The notes under the pieces are model-generated. The model was not told the origin of the DNA and made no database searches. It saw nothing but the letters and a program-made list of their open reading frames with translations. A stretch of 64,000 nucleotides of DNA, taken from positions 53,042,711 to 53,106,710 of the forward strand of contig OZ024889.1 of assembly GCA_964017195.1 (NCBI GenBank), given 5' to 3'. Source of the DNA: Siderastrea radians. Taxonomy: Eukaryota; Cnidaria; Anthozoa; Scleractinia; Rhizangiidae. Position 1 is the stretch's first letter. Each line of letters begins with the position of its first letter. The translations under genes and the position numbers were made by a program. Below, one piece after another: positions 1-10,555 of the stretch.

Positions 1-1175
1 TTCGACATCTCAATGTTCTGATTTAGCACATTTAGGATCAAAAGCAACCAATCGTAGACGTGACAGTTTCCCGAGCAGTCATGATCAGAGGTCACGGTGT
101 CAAATTTTTTCGAACGTGCATTGTCTGCTTGCTTCAATGTTATTGGTTATTTGCAAAAGTACTTTGCTATCTTTTGTTTTCAATTAGCTTTGCGATTGGT
201 AAGTTTTCATCCAACTGGCCCGGTTGGAGTAGCCGCACTGTAAAAGTTTAGCGGCCTCGAAGAAATTCGGGAACTATGAGGAACACAGAGAACTGTTTTT
301 GGAAGCTTATCGGATAAAATAGCTTTAAATCGAAAACTGCTTCGCTTATAGTTACTTAAATAACTTTTATATTTCGTTCTCTAACTAGAGACCATCGAGA
401 TTGAAAACAAACAAACACCAAACATGTTTTTTAAAGCATGTTTAAAAAGTTTTGCGGCTGTGAAGGAACGCGCAAAACTGGTTCGCTACAACTACAACTG
501 GTTCGCTTAAAAGATTATTACTATTGAAAACTTCTAGGATAAGAAAATCGACAATTGCACAAAAAGATGGACCGTACAGTCAAAATTGAAAACAATTATT
601 CGCCGACATCTCACCGAAGTGATGCTTGTGCTGTTTTTTTTACGACCGTGTTTTGACCTACTGTTATAAATAAACAAACACAAAATGATGGACAGAGAAA
701 TTGTTTGCAAAAGTTTATTCAAAAACCCGTAAGTCTATACTTAAATGAAATTCGCGTTACACTTCCGGCATCATGATGGCAAAATATTCAAGACTACAGC
801 TGTCTCATATCTGAGCGGATTTTCCAATAATTTTTTAAGGCAACGCCGACATAAATAAAAAGTAAATATCACATTACTAATGACATAAATTAAATTTCCA
901 CTTCAAAACCTAATTTCTTTGACCGTAATGCTTACAATCATGTGCCTTAAACCCTTTAGAAACTTCACTTACTCGGTTGTGTTTCAGAACAGGACAAGCC
1001 TCTCCGCCGTGAAGAAAACAAGATGAAGTCCTTTGAGGGCAGCTTTCATAACTTGAACTTTTCGCCTTCCACCAGTATTCGTTTGAACTTTTTCTTTCCA
1101 TTATAGATATTAGATGTTTTTTCTCAAGTTTAAAACTTCAGTACTGTCAAATTGTTTTGCTAAATAAACTTAAAA
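1..1175. other. Non-coding stretch, no gene seen
   Basis: I see no open frame longer than about 63 codons and no recognisable domain or repeat end here. The sequence is AT-rich and ends where similarity to the 2 kb repeat family begins, near 1176. Confidence 0.5.
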
Positions 1176-1351
1176 AGCCTTTTCAGTTGGTCAAATCTAA
1201 GCGTTAGTTACAGTTAGACACTTTTACTGCAACTTGCTGTTACAGATGCTTGAATGTTATTGAAGCTGCAGTCACGCACGGCTCGCTTGCTTTCTTTTCG
1301 AGACGAACCAACACTTCGTCGGTTCTGCACGCATTGCGGGTCTATGTTTAA
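1176..1351 (+). repeat. Solo terminal block of the 2 kb repeat family
   Basis: This block matches the last 180 or so bases of every full unit downstream (3172-3333, 6363-6530, 8733-8900) and the reverse copies at 35624-35805 and 37651-37830. It ends at the motif CCTATGTTTAA or a close variant. It stands alone here because no body of a unit precedes it, so the family behaves as terminal block, body, terminal block. Confidence 0.75.
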
Positions 1352-3333
1352 CCGACGAAGTCGAGTTAGAGCAGTCGTGACAAGAGCGTCGACTGGTTTG
1401 GTCGGTCAAAATACGTCGTGTTAGGCTCACAAGGTGTGTATTTCACTATGGCCCACGGGATGGGATGACGTGAGAACAAGAGCGGACGAGTCGCCGTTTT
1501 GAATTGGCAGGTCAAGAAAGGTGACGGAGGTGCTCGACGGAGGTTTGTGCTGACCTCTAAACATATAGAGAAGAAGTTGTACACAGACATCGATTAGTAC
1601 ACGCACGCACGATAGGACAAGGGTCCACACAAAAAGTATCGCAGGTATAGGAGCACACGTCTGCCGAGCAGTGTTGGTTTAGGCCGGACTGAAATATCTG
1701 TGCAATGATAGTGAAAGAAAGCGAAGGAGAACTGACAATAACAAGAGGTGAAGTCCAGTGGCACTGTTGATGCTGGTAGGATCAAAGTGTTGCTGAGACA
1801 TCGTAAGGATAGAATCGTTCTCAGTAAATGTTATGAAAGGAAAATTCTGGTGTATGTTGTTGTGGTTATGTTATACTTGGAAATGTCTACCTGCCAACGT
1901 TAAGAAAGGCTATTCGCAGGTGGGAAACGAATTACTACACGAGGCTGGATCTTCTTGGATAGTATGAGCGGCACAGAAGGATATACCAGTTATTTCGTTT
2001 TTAATTTGTCTGCTTTACTTTTGATTTTGAACCGATTTGTTCGATTTTAGAGCTTGCTGACTCCGGAAGAGGAAACTGGATTTAACGATTACGTCATACG
2101 ACATGCTTTAGCGTGTTTGAGTAAAGCGACGACTTCGCTTTTTACTTATTTCTCCAGATTCTGACGATGTGTTTGTCTTAATTGATATTCATGTTTTTAT
2201 AGTGCCATATTCACAACAGTATATAAATACATCGCTCACAACTCTCGGTAACGACATGTTCAGTTGTGGACAAAATTTAGCTTTAAATTTTTATTTTAAT
2301 TCAACAAAATATTCAAAGAGATAAGACAGATGAGCTGAGTCATCAGATTTTAAACAGTACCTCATCCAGTGACGCAAAAGACAAAATACTGTCATAATTT
2401 TCGTCACGCCGGTTAGCACGTTAAGATTCTGACGATGTGTTGGTCTTTAACGATAATCATGTTTTTATAGTGCCCTATTCACAACTAACCTGCGATCAAC
2501 TCTCGGTAAAAGCATGTTCAGTTGTGGACAAATTTATATCGACATTTAATGTTTTAGTTTAATTCAACAAAATTAAATATTCAAAGCGATAAGACAGATG
2601 AGCTGAGTCATCAGATTTTAAACATTACGTCATTCGGTAACGCAAAGGGCAAAATGTTCGTCACGCCAGTTAGCACGGCACGTTAAGCCAAGTAAAAACA
2701 TTTATCGAGGGTGGAGTGGGTCAAAACGACTGATAAATGCCTATAATGCGCTTTCTCGTAACCTGTACGATAGAGCATAGCAATGATTTATTTGGTATTT
2801 GCATTCACAATTTGGCTTAAGGAGCCTTTGACATGATTAAAGGAAACTGTGCACAAAGTGTGGTTCCCAGGCGTGGGGAAAAGTTCAATTCTTTTGGGCT
2901 GTTACGGTGCCCATGCTGATCAATCGTAAAGATGTGGTTACTTTTATATTGGGAAATTTATCGCCCATTTTTTGAAATGCGTCTGTTTTGACGTGAGAAT
3001 TGTGATGGGTTTTTTGTTCAGGGTTTGAGGAAGACCGACCAAAAGACAGCGAAAAATGATCTTGAGTGAAGAATGCATGAGGTCATGGGCGTAGTCTGTG
3101 GGGCTGTTTGGTGAGGAGAGGGTGAATAATTCAGTTGACTTCTTTTCCAGGGTATTGGTCGCCTTTTGAGTTGGTCAAATTTCAGCAATAGTTACAGTTA
3201 CGCACTTTTGCTGCAACTTGCTGTTACAAATGCTTGAATGTTATCGAACCTGCAGTCACGCAAGAATCGCTTTCTTTCTGAGACCAACCAACACTTCGTC
3301 GGTTCTGCACGCATTGCGGGCCTATGTTTATTA
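1352..3333 (+). repeat. 2 kb complex repeat, unit 1 of array 1
   Basis: This is the cleanest unit of array 1, about 1.98 kb. It starts with ACCGACGAAGTCG at the junction with the preceding terminal block. It then carries a body block (to about 1970), a block with two internal copies of an AP-1/CRE-like module (about 2330 and 2600), a block containing CGAGGGTGGAG, and its own terminal block. The junction of two units makes a 12-bp perfect stem, ACTTCGTCGGTT against AACCGACGAAGT, around a loop of about 30 bases. I could not assign a transposon class. No reverse transcriptase or transposase frame is visible. Confidence 0.75.
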
Positions 3334-4292
3334 ACCGACGAAGTCGGGTTAGAGCAGTCGTGACAAGACCGTGGACTGGTTTGGTCGGTCAAACTACGTC
3401 GTGTATGGCTCACAAGGTGTGCATTTCGCTATGGCCCACGGGATAGTATGACGTGAGAACAAGAGCGGACGAGTCGCCATTTTAAATTGGCAGGTCAAGA
3501 AAGGTGACGGAGGCTTGGTGGAAGATTTGCTTCGACTGTGTTGTGGTATAATTTTGTGCTGACCTCTGAACATATAGAGAAGAAGCTGTACACAGACATC
3601 GATTAGTACACAGGGTCCACATAAAAAGTATCGTAGGTATAGAAGCACACGTCCGCCGAGCAGTGTTGGCTTTGGCCGGACTGAAATATCTGTGCAATAC
3701 TAGTGAAAGAAAGGAAGGAGGGCTGATAATAACAGGAGGTGAAGTCCAGTGGCACTGTTGATGCTGGTGGGACCAAAGTGTTGCTGAGACATCGTAAGGA
3801 TAGAATCGTCCTCAGTAAATGTTATGAGAGGAAATTCTGGTGTTTGTTGTTGTGGTTATGTTTAATACTTGGAAAGTATCTAGCTGCCAACGTTAAGAAA
3901 GGTTATTGGCAGGCGGGAAATGAATTACTACACGAGGCTGGATCTTCTTGGATAGTATAAGCGGCACATAAGGATATACCAGTTAGTCTTTTTAATTTTT
4001 CTGCTTTACTTTTGATTTTGAACCGATTTGTTCGATTTTAGAGTTCGAGACACTGACTTGTTGACTCCGGAAGAGCAAACTGGATTTAACGATTACGTCA
4101 TAACACATGCTTTAACATGTTTGAGATAAAGCGACGACTTCGCTTTTTTTACTAATTTCTCCAGATTCTGTCTTAATCGACAATCTGTTTTTATAGTGCC
4201 ATATTCACAACAGTATATAAATACATGTAAAGAAGATCCTCGCAGTTATTAACGCAACTTATGCAGTTGCAAAAAGAAAGCCTGAAAAAATC

Positions 4293-4364
4293 AGGCTTGC
4301 CGGGATTCGAACCCTGACCTCTGCGATACCGGTGCAGCGCTCTAACCAATTGAGCTAGCAAGCC
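4293..4364 (-). tRNA. tRNA-like Pol III unit, copy 1 (inverted)
   Basis: On the minus strand the unit has an A box (TAGCTCAATTGG) and a perfect B box (GGTTCGAATCC). A D arm, an anticodon arm with GGT at the anticodon position (Thr-like) and a T arm can be folded. The acceptor arm pairs over only six bases (GGCTTG with CAAGCC), and position 33 is C instead of the near-universal T. It is therefore more likely a tRNA-derived repeat head than a working tRNA gene. Confidence 0.5.
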
Positions 4365-4595
4365 ACCTGGGAGCTGGTCATTAAATTGGTTCGTAACGTA
4401 CCCGGGAAAGATGAGGGTGATGCAGCAGCTCTCGCAAGGTCTCACATGAATAGCTCGCTACCCTTCGAGAAAACAATAGAACAAACAATATGAACAATAC
4501 CCCTAGCCCCAAACACAATAGCAGCTGCTACACTAGAGGACCACTAGAATTACAAGCTTACGAGAGCTGCTACAGTACTGAAAGATGAACATGAA

Positions 4596-4712
4596 ATTTT
4601 GAATATGTGAATTTTGAATATATGAATTTGAATATATGAATTTGAATTTTGAATTTTGAATTTTGAATATATGAATTTTGAATATATGAATTTTGAATAT
4701 ATGAATTTCATA
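4596..4712. repeat. AT-rich simple repeat (GAATTTTGAATATAT type)
   Basis: Words such as TATGAATTTTGAATA are repeated in tandem with small variations in the spacer between the inverted and the direct tRNA-like units. A related single word (ATATGAATTTCATA) lies downstream of each direct unit, so the array probably grew from that flank. Confidence 0.8.
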
Positions 4713-4779
4713 CATTCAAAATTTCATCTTCCTCTTTCCCGGGTATATTACGAACCAATTTAATGACCAGCTCCCAGTT

Positions 4780-4851
4780 GGCTTGTTAGCTCAATTGGTT
4801 AGAGCGCTGCACCGGTATCGCAGAGGTCAGGGTTCGAATCCCGGCAAGCCT
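4780..4851 (+). tRNA. tRNA-like Pol III unit, copy 2
   Basis: The unit has the same A and B boxes as copy 1 and the anticodon GGT. It is preceded by a conserved stretch ending CCAGCTCCCAGTT. It is followed by a run of seven Ts, which can end Pol III transcription, and then by a TTTTCGCAACTGCATAAGTT segment shared by all copies. The acceptor arm is again six pairs. Confidence 0.5.
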
Positions 4852-5026
4852 GTTTTTTTCAGACTTTCTTTTCGCAACTGCATAAGTTGCGTTAACAACT
4901 GCGAGGATCTTCTCTACATTTATTTCTTCATTCCGCAGTTCAAATATATGAATTTCATATACTCAAAATTTCATCTTCATCTTTCCTAGGTATATTACGA
5001 ACCAATTTAATGACCAGCTCCCAGTT

Positions 5027-5098
5027 GGCTTGTTAGCTCAAGTGGTTAGAGCGCTGCACCAGTATCGCAGAGGTCAGGGTTCGAATCCCTGCAAGCCT
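5027..5098 (+). tRNA. tRNA-like Pol III unit, copy 3 (AGT anticodon)
   Basis: This copy differs from its neighbours in two informative places. The anticodon position reads AGT instead of GGT (still Thr-like), and the T stem is a perfect CAGGG/CCCTG pair. AGCCTGATTTTTTCAGGCTT just downstream can form a hairpin with a T-rich loop. Confidence 0.5.
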
Positions 5099-5273
5099 GA
5101 TTTTTTCAGGCTTTCTTTTCGCAACTGCATAAGTTGCGTTAATAACTGCGAGGATCTTCTTTACATTTATTTCTTCATTCCGCAGTTCAAATACATGAAT
5201 TTCATACATTCAAAATTTCATCTACATCTTTCCCGGGTATATTACGAACCAATTTAATGACCAGCTCCCAGTT

Positions 5274-5345
5274 GGCTTGTTAGCTCAGTTGGTTAGAGCG
5301 CTGCACCGGTATCGCAGAGGTCAGGGTTCGAATCCCGGCAAGCCT
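5274..5345 (+). tRNA. tRNA-like Pol III unit, copy 4
   Basis: This is the last direct unit, exactly 247 bp after copy 3. It has A box TAGCTCAGTTGG, B box GGTTCGAATCC, anticodon GGT and a six-pair acceptor arm. The shared 3' flank runs up to the duplicated target site at 5465. Confidence 0.5.
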
Positions 5346-6530
5346 GATTTTTCAGGCTTTCTTCTCGCAACTGCATAAGTTGCGTTAATAACTGCGAGGA
5401 TCTTCTTTACATTTATTTCTTCATTCCGCAGTTCAAATATATGAATTTCGTATATTCAAAATTTCAGTATATAAATACATCGGTCACAACTCTCGGTAAC
5501 GGCATGTTCAGTTGTGGACAAAACTTATCTTTAAATTTTAATTTCATTCAACAAAATATTCAAAGCGATAATACAGATGAGCTGAGTCATCAGATTTTAA
5601 ACATTACGTCATTCCGTAACGCAAAAGACAAAATACTGTCACAATTTTCGTCACGCCGGTTAGCACGTTGAGATTCTGACGACGTGTTTGTCTTCAACGA
5701 TAATCATGTTTTTATAGTGCCCTATTCACAACAGTATATAAATACATCGCTCACAACTCTCGGTAAAAGCATGTTCAGTTGTGGACAAATTTATATCGAC
5801 ATTTAATTTTTTAGTTTAATTCAACAAAATTAAATATTCAAAGCGATAAGACAGATGAGCTGAGTCATCAGATTTTAAACATTACGTCATTCGGTAACGC
5901 AAAGGGCAAAATACTGTCACTGCCAGTTAGCCCGGCACGTTGAGCCAAGTAAAAACATTTATCGAGGGTGGAGGGGGTCAAAACGACTGGTAAATGCCTA
6001 TAATGCACTTTCTTGTAACCTGTACGATAGAGCGTAGCAATGATTTATTTCGTATTTGCATTCACAATTTGGCTTAAGGAGCCCTTGACATGATTAAAGG
6101 AAACTGTGCATACTGATCAATCGTAAAGATGTGGTTACTTTTATATTGGGAAATTTTCGCCCATTTTTTGAAATGCGTCTGTTTTGAGAATTGTGATGGC
6201 TTTTTTGTTCAGGGTTTTGAGGAAGACTGACCGAAAGACAGCGAAAAATGATCTTGAGTGAAGAATGCATGAGGTCATGGGCGTTGTCTGTGGGGCTATG
6301 TTTGGTGAGGAGAGGACGAATAATTCAGTTGACCTCCTTTCCAGGGTATTGGTCGCCTTTTGAGTTGGTCAAATTTCAGCGTTAGTTACAGTTACGCACT
6401 TTTGCTGCAACTTGCTGTTACAGATGCTTGAATGTTATCGAACCTGCAGTCGTGTACGCCTTGTTTGCTTTCTTTTCGAGACGAACCAACACTTCGTCGG
6501 CTCTGCACGCATTGCAGGCCTATGTTTAAC

Positions 6531-8900
6531 GTTAGAGCAGTCGTGACGAGACCGTGGACTGGTTTGGTCGGTCAAAATACGTCGTGTAAGGCTCACAAGG
6601 TGTGTATTTCGCTATGGCCCACGGGATGGGATGACGTGAGAACAAGAGCGGACGAGTCGCCATTTTAGGCAAGAACGTCATGCTAGCCCACATATAAGGC
6701 ACTAATAACATTACAATCCTATATGAATATATACACGAACTGATTAACGCACCTACCTCCACTAACACACACTTTCCTTCACTTGTACCCACTTTCCTTC
6801 ATTTGTACTCACTTTCCTTCATTTCTACTCACTTCTCTTCACTTGTACTCACTTACCTTCACATTAGTGCCTCATATGTGGACTAGTATGACGTTATTGC
6901 CCTATATGTGGGCTACCATGACGTTCTGGCCCCATTTTAAATTGGCAGGTCAACAAAGGTGACGGAGGCTTGGTGGAAGATTTACTTGGACTGTGTTGTG
7001 CAGTTGTGGTATAATTTTGTGCTGACCTCTGAACCCATAGAGAAGAAGTTGTACACAGACATCGATTAGTACACACACACGTACGCACGATAGAACTAGG
7101 GTCCACACAAAAAGTATGGTAGGTATAGAAGCACACATCCGCCGAGCAGTGTTGGCTTTGGCCGGACTGAAATATCTGTGCAATACTAGTGAAAGAAAGC
7201 AAGGAGGACTGATAATAACAGGAGGTGAAGTCCAGTGGCACTGTTGATGCTGGTGGGACCAAAGTGTTGCTGAGACATCGTAAGGATAAACCGTTCTCAG
7301 TAAATGTTATGAGAGGAGAATTCTGGTGTATGTTGTTGTGGTTATGTTTAATACTTGGAAAGTATCTAGCTGCCAACGTTAAGAAAGGTTATTGGCAGGC
7401 GGGAAATGAATTACTACACGAGGCTGGATCTTCTTGGATAGTATAAGCGGCACAGAAGGATATACCAGTTAGTCTTTTTAATTTTTCTGCTTTACTTTTG
7501 ATTTTGAACCGATTTGTTCGATTTTAGAGTTCGAGACACTGACTTGCTGACTCCGGAAGAGCAAACTGGATTTAACGATTACGTCGTAAGACATGCTTTA
7601 ACGTGTTTGAGATAAAGCGACGACTCGCTTTTTTACTAGTTTCTCCAGATTCTGACGGTGTGTTTGTCTTAATCGATAATCTGTTTTTACAGTGCCATAT
7701 TCACAACAGTATATAAACACATCGCTCACAACTCTTGGTAACGGCATGTTCAGTTGTGGACAAAATTCATCTTGAAATTTTACTTTAATTCAACAAAATA
7801 TTCAAAGCGATAAGACAGATGAGCTGAGTCATCAGATTTTAAACATTACGTCATTCGGTAATGCAAAAGACACAATACTGTCACAATTTTCGTCACGCCG
7901 ATTAGCACGTTGAGATTTGACGTTGTGTTTGTCTTTAACGATAATTATGTTTTTATAGTGCCCTATTCACAACGGTATATAAATACCTCGCTTACAACTC
8001 TCGGTAAAAGTATGTTCAGTTGTGGACAAATTTATATCGACATTTAATGTTTTAGTTATTCAAAGCGATAAGACAGATGAGCTGAGTCATCAGATTTTAA
8101 ACATTACGTCATTCGGTAACGCAAAGGGCAAAATACTGTCACAATTTTCGTTACGCCAGTTTCCACGGCATGTTGAGCCAAGTGAAAACATTTATCGAGG
8201 GCGGAGTTGGTCAAAACGACTGGTAAATGCCTATAATGCACTTTCTTGTAACCTGTACGATAGAGCATAGCAATGATTTACTTCGTATTTGCATTCAGTT
8301 AGCACGGCACGTTGAGCCAAGTAAAAACATTTGTCGAGGGTGGAGGGGGTCAAAACGACTGGTAAATGCCTATAATGCACTTTCTTGTAACCTGTACGAT
8401 AGAGCATAGCAATGAATTATTTCGTATTTGCATTCACAATTTGGTTTAAGGAGCCCTTGACATGATTAAAGGAAACTGTGCATGCTGATCAATCGTAAAG
8501 ATGTGGTTACTTTTATACTGGGAAATTTTCGCCCATTTTTTGAAATGCGTCTGTTTTGAGAATTGTGATGGCTTTTTTGTTCTGGGTTTTGAGGAAGACT
8601 GAACAAAAGACAGCGAAAAATGATCTTGAGTGAAGAATGCATGAGGTCATGGGCGTAGTCTGTGGGGCTATGTTCGGTGAGGAGAGGATGAATAATTCAG
8701 TTGACCTCCTTTCCAGGGTATTGGTCGCCTTTTGAGTTGGTCAAATTTCAGCGTTAGTTACAGTTACGCACTTTTGCTGCAACTTGCTGTTACAGATGCT
8801 TGAATGTTATTGAACCTGCAGTCACGCACGCCTCGCTTGCTTTCTTTTCGAGACAAACCAACACTTTGTCGGTTCATGCACGCATTGCGGACCTATGTTT
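6531..8900 (+). repeat. 2 kb complex repeat, unit 3 of array 1
   Basis: This unit closes array 1. It lacks the ACCGACGAAGTCG start that unit 1 has, so the junction hairpin is lost here. It carries an insertion at about 6664-6935 and an internal direct duplication of about 130 bp (about 8157-8280 and 8303-8405). It ends at CCTATGTTT. The 73-codon frame recurs at 7225-7446. Confidence 0.75.
6765..6870. repeat. Minisatellite, about 21-bp period
   Basis: Four to five variants of ACTTTCCTTCATTTGTACTC lie in tandem inside the sequence that interrupts unit 3. Neither the minisatellite nor its flanks are present in the other units. Confidence 0.8.
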
Positions 8901-10387
8901 TTCTTCTAGCTGAAGTAAACAATATGGCGGCTGGTTCCTCGTTCGCTCGATTTTCAATACGATAATTGTAATACATTCTTGGAATGAAGGCTTGTAACAG
9001 TTCATTATGAAAAGGAAAAGGATTGCTTCAATCTTGATGGCGCATGAAGAAGATATTGGAGAGCTTGAAGGCAAGAAATCCTTGTTCGAGGACATACTTG
9101 TTTTTTTTCAAAGCTAAGGAGATGCGGAAAGAACCCGGCGACTTTCGTTTAGATTTTCAATTCCTTCTTTCAGTTCAGTAGTAAATTACAGATTTGATTG
9201 TGGATTTACATTGTAAAATTGTTTAATTTAGCGACTTTACATGTTTAGTAAATTACAGTAATTTTCTTGAAATGTTTTAAAAACTTTTTTAAAATATCTG
9301 TGAAATTACCTTGTAGTTCCCGTTTGTCGGCTTGCTAGTAAGTTCACTCGAAGGGAAAATTGAATGCAGTTTGCTTTCCTAGGCAAACAAGTGCTTCGTA
9401 TGTGAATGACATTTCATGTTTTTGAAGGTTTCTTGTCCCTTTTTCTGTGTTTATTCATTAAAAGAATTTTCATTTCATTTTCATTATACATATGCGCAAT
9501 TTTCCTTTGAACTTTGGTGCGTAATTTTCAATATTTTTCTTTGAGCAATTCTAGTCAGCGGTTTTTTTTATTCGAAAAGTAGAAGTCGTGACTATTCTAG
9601 ATTGAGTCTGTGTTGTTTTTTTAATCTAGGTTGTTTTTCTTTGGCATCGCATATTGGGTGGTTTTGACTAATTCGTAATTTAGTATTCAACACCTGAAGA
9701 GTCGCTCTGTCGTCAATATTTTTTTATTAAGTCTATAGTCTTAGTGTAAAGCTCCATATGTTTTTTGTTCAGTTGTGGAATATTTTATCTTTCTTATATT
9801 TTTATATATTTTTGGTTTCTTCATTTGAAGTGAATGACATTTCTGTCCCAATTTAGCGACTAAACTTAGAATTGCCGTTTCAGTGAGGGAGTTCAGTGTG
9901 GCATGTTTTCGTGTTCGTTTTGTTTTTAACCGGTAAGCCGTTTCAGTGTGTCTTTAGTTACAGGTCGAAATGAAATCTGTCTTTAGTTACAGGTCGAAAT
10001 GAAATCTTTATTTAAGTAACTAGAAGCAAAGCATTTCTCAGTTTAACTCTATTTTGTCTATTTTGTCTAAAATGAGACTCTAAAAGCTTCCTAAAATTAG
10101 TTCAGGGTGTGTTCTTGAAAGCGCCTGATTAATACTTCGCGGGTGAAAAGCTTGTGTCATTTTCTCTTGATAATTATACGTCTGCTTGAAAGTTTCCGAA
10201 AACATTTTTTGGGTAATTTTTTGTCAGTAAACGGTTTGATGCCGGAAAAATATTATTTATTTTAGAAAAATAGATTTCGAGAAATGTTTCATGGTTAACA
10301 GAATTAAACAGCCAGAGGCATGCATTGGAATCAGTGAGAAATGTGTAGTTGCAGGGAAACGTCTGTCGGGTCGCTACCGGGAGCAAC
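8901..10387. other. AT-rich stretch without a clear gene
   Basis: I see no confident gene. A 36-codon frame starts at 9007 (MKRKRIASILMAHEED) and stops just after a run of eight Ts. The adjacent frame stays open for about 22 more codons, so it may be a decayed or frameshifted coding scrap. I cannot name a family. The rest is AT-rich with no repeat ends. Confidence 0.4.
9949..10006. repeat. Direct duplication of 29 bp
   Basis: Two exact adjacent copies of a 29-base word begin TGTCTTTAGTTACAGG, at 9949-9977 and 9978-10006. Confidence 0.85.
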
Positions 10388-10555
10388 TTAAGGACGGTGC
10401 TTCCTAATACAGATGTATTTTTGCAAAGGTTATGACTGTGGGAAAAAAGTAGATCTTAGCAAGGGTTATTGGAATCCAAAAAAGAAAAATGTGGGTAACC
10501 ACGCATTTTTCAGAAATAATTAATCAACCATAATTGGAAAAAAGCGCTTAAAATC

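Larger units (their letters stand above)
4211..5480 (+). mobile_element. tRNA-like cassette with 16-bp target-site duplication
   Basis: The 16-mer CAGTATATAAATACAT occurs at 4211-4226 and again at 5465-5480. The equivalent place in unit 1 (2219-2234) has it only once, so 4227-5464 was inserted with a 16-bp duplication. The insert holds one tRNA-like unit in reverse (4293-4364), an AT-rich spacer (about 4400-4735), and three direct units with a period of exactly 247 bp. The left end is the reverse complement of the sequence downstream of the direct units. A duplication of this length fits LINE-driven retroposition, as for SINEs. This is inference. Confidence 0.7.
3334..6530 (+). repeat. 2 kb complex repeat, unit 2, split by tRNA-like cassette
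   Basis: This has the same block order as unit 1, but it is about 3.2 kb long because a 1.24 kb tRNA-like cassette (4227-5464) sits inside. Without the cassette it is about 1.94 kb, close to unit 1. It contains a 73-codon frame at 3739-3960 that recurs in other copies. Confidence 0.75.

Noticed and set aside
1352..3333. LTR retrotransposon reading of the 2 kb units, with the terminal block as LTR
   Set aside because: No primer-binding site, polypurine tract, TG..CA ends or gag/pol frame can be seen.
4211..5480. CRISPR-like array
   Set aside because: The 247-bp period with tRNA-like boxes and a target duplication is a eukaryotic tRNA-derived repeat. The spacers are homologous, not unique.
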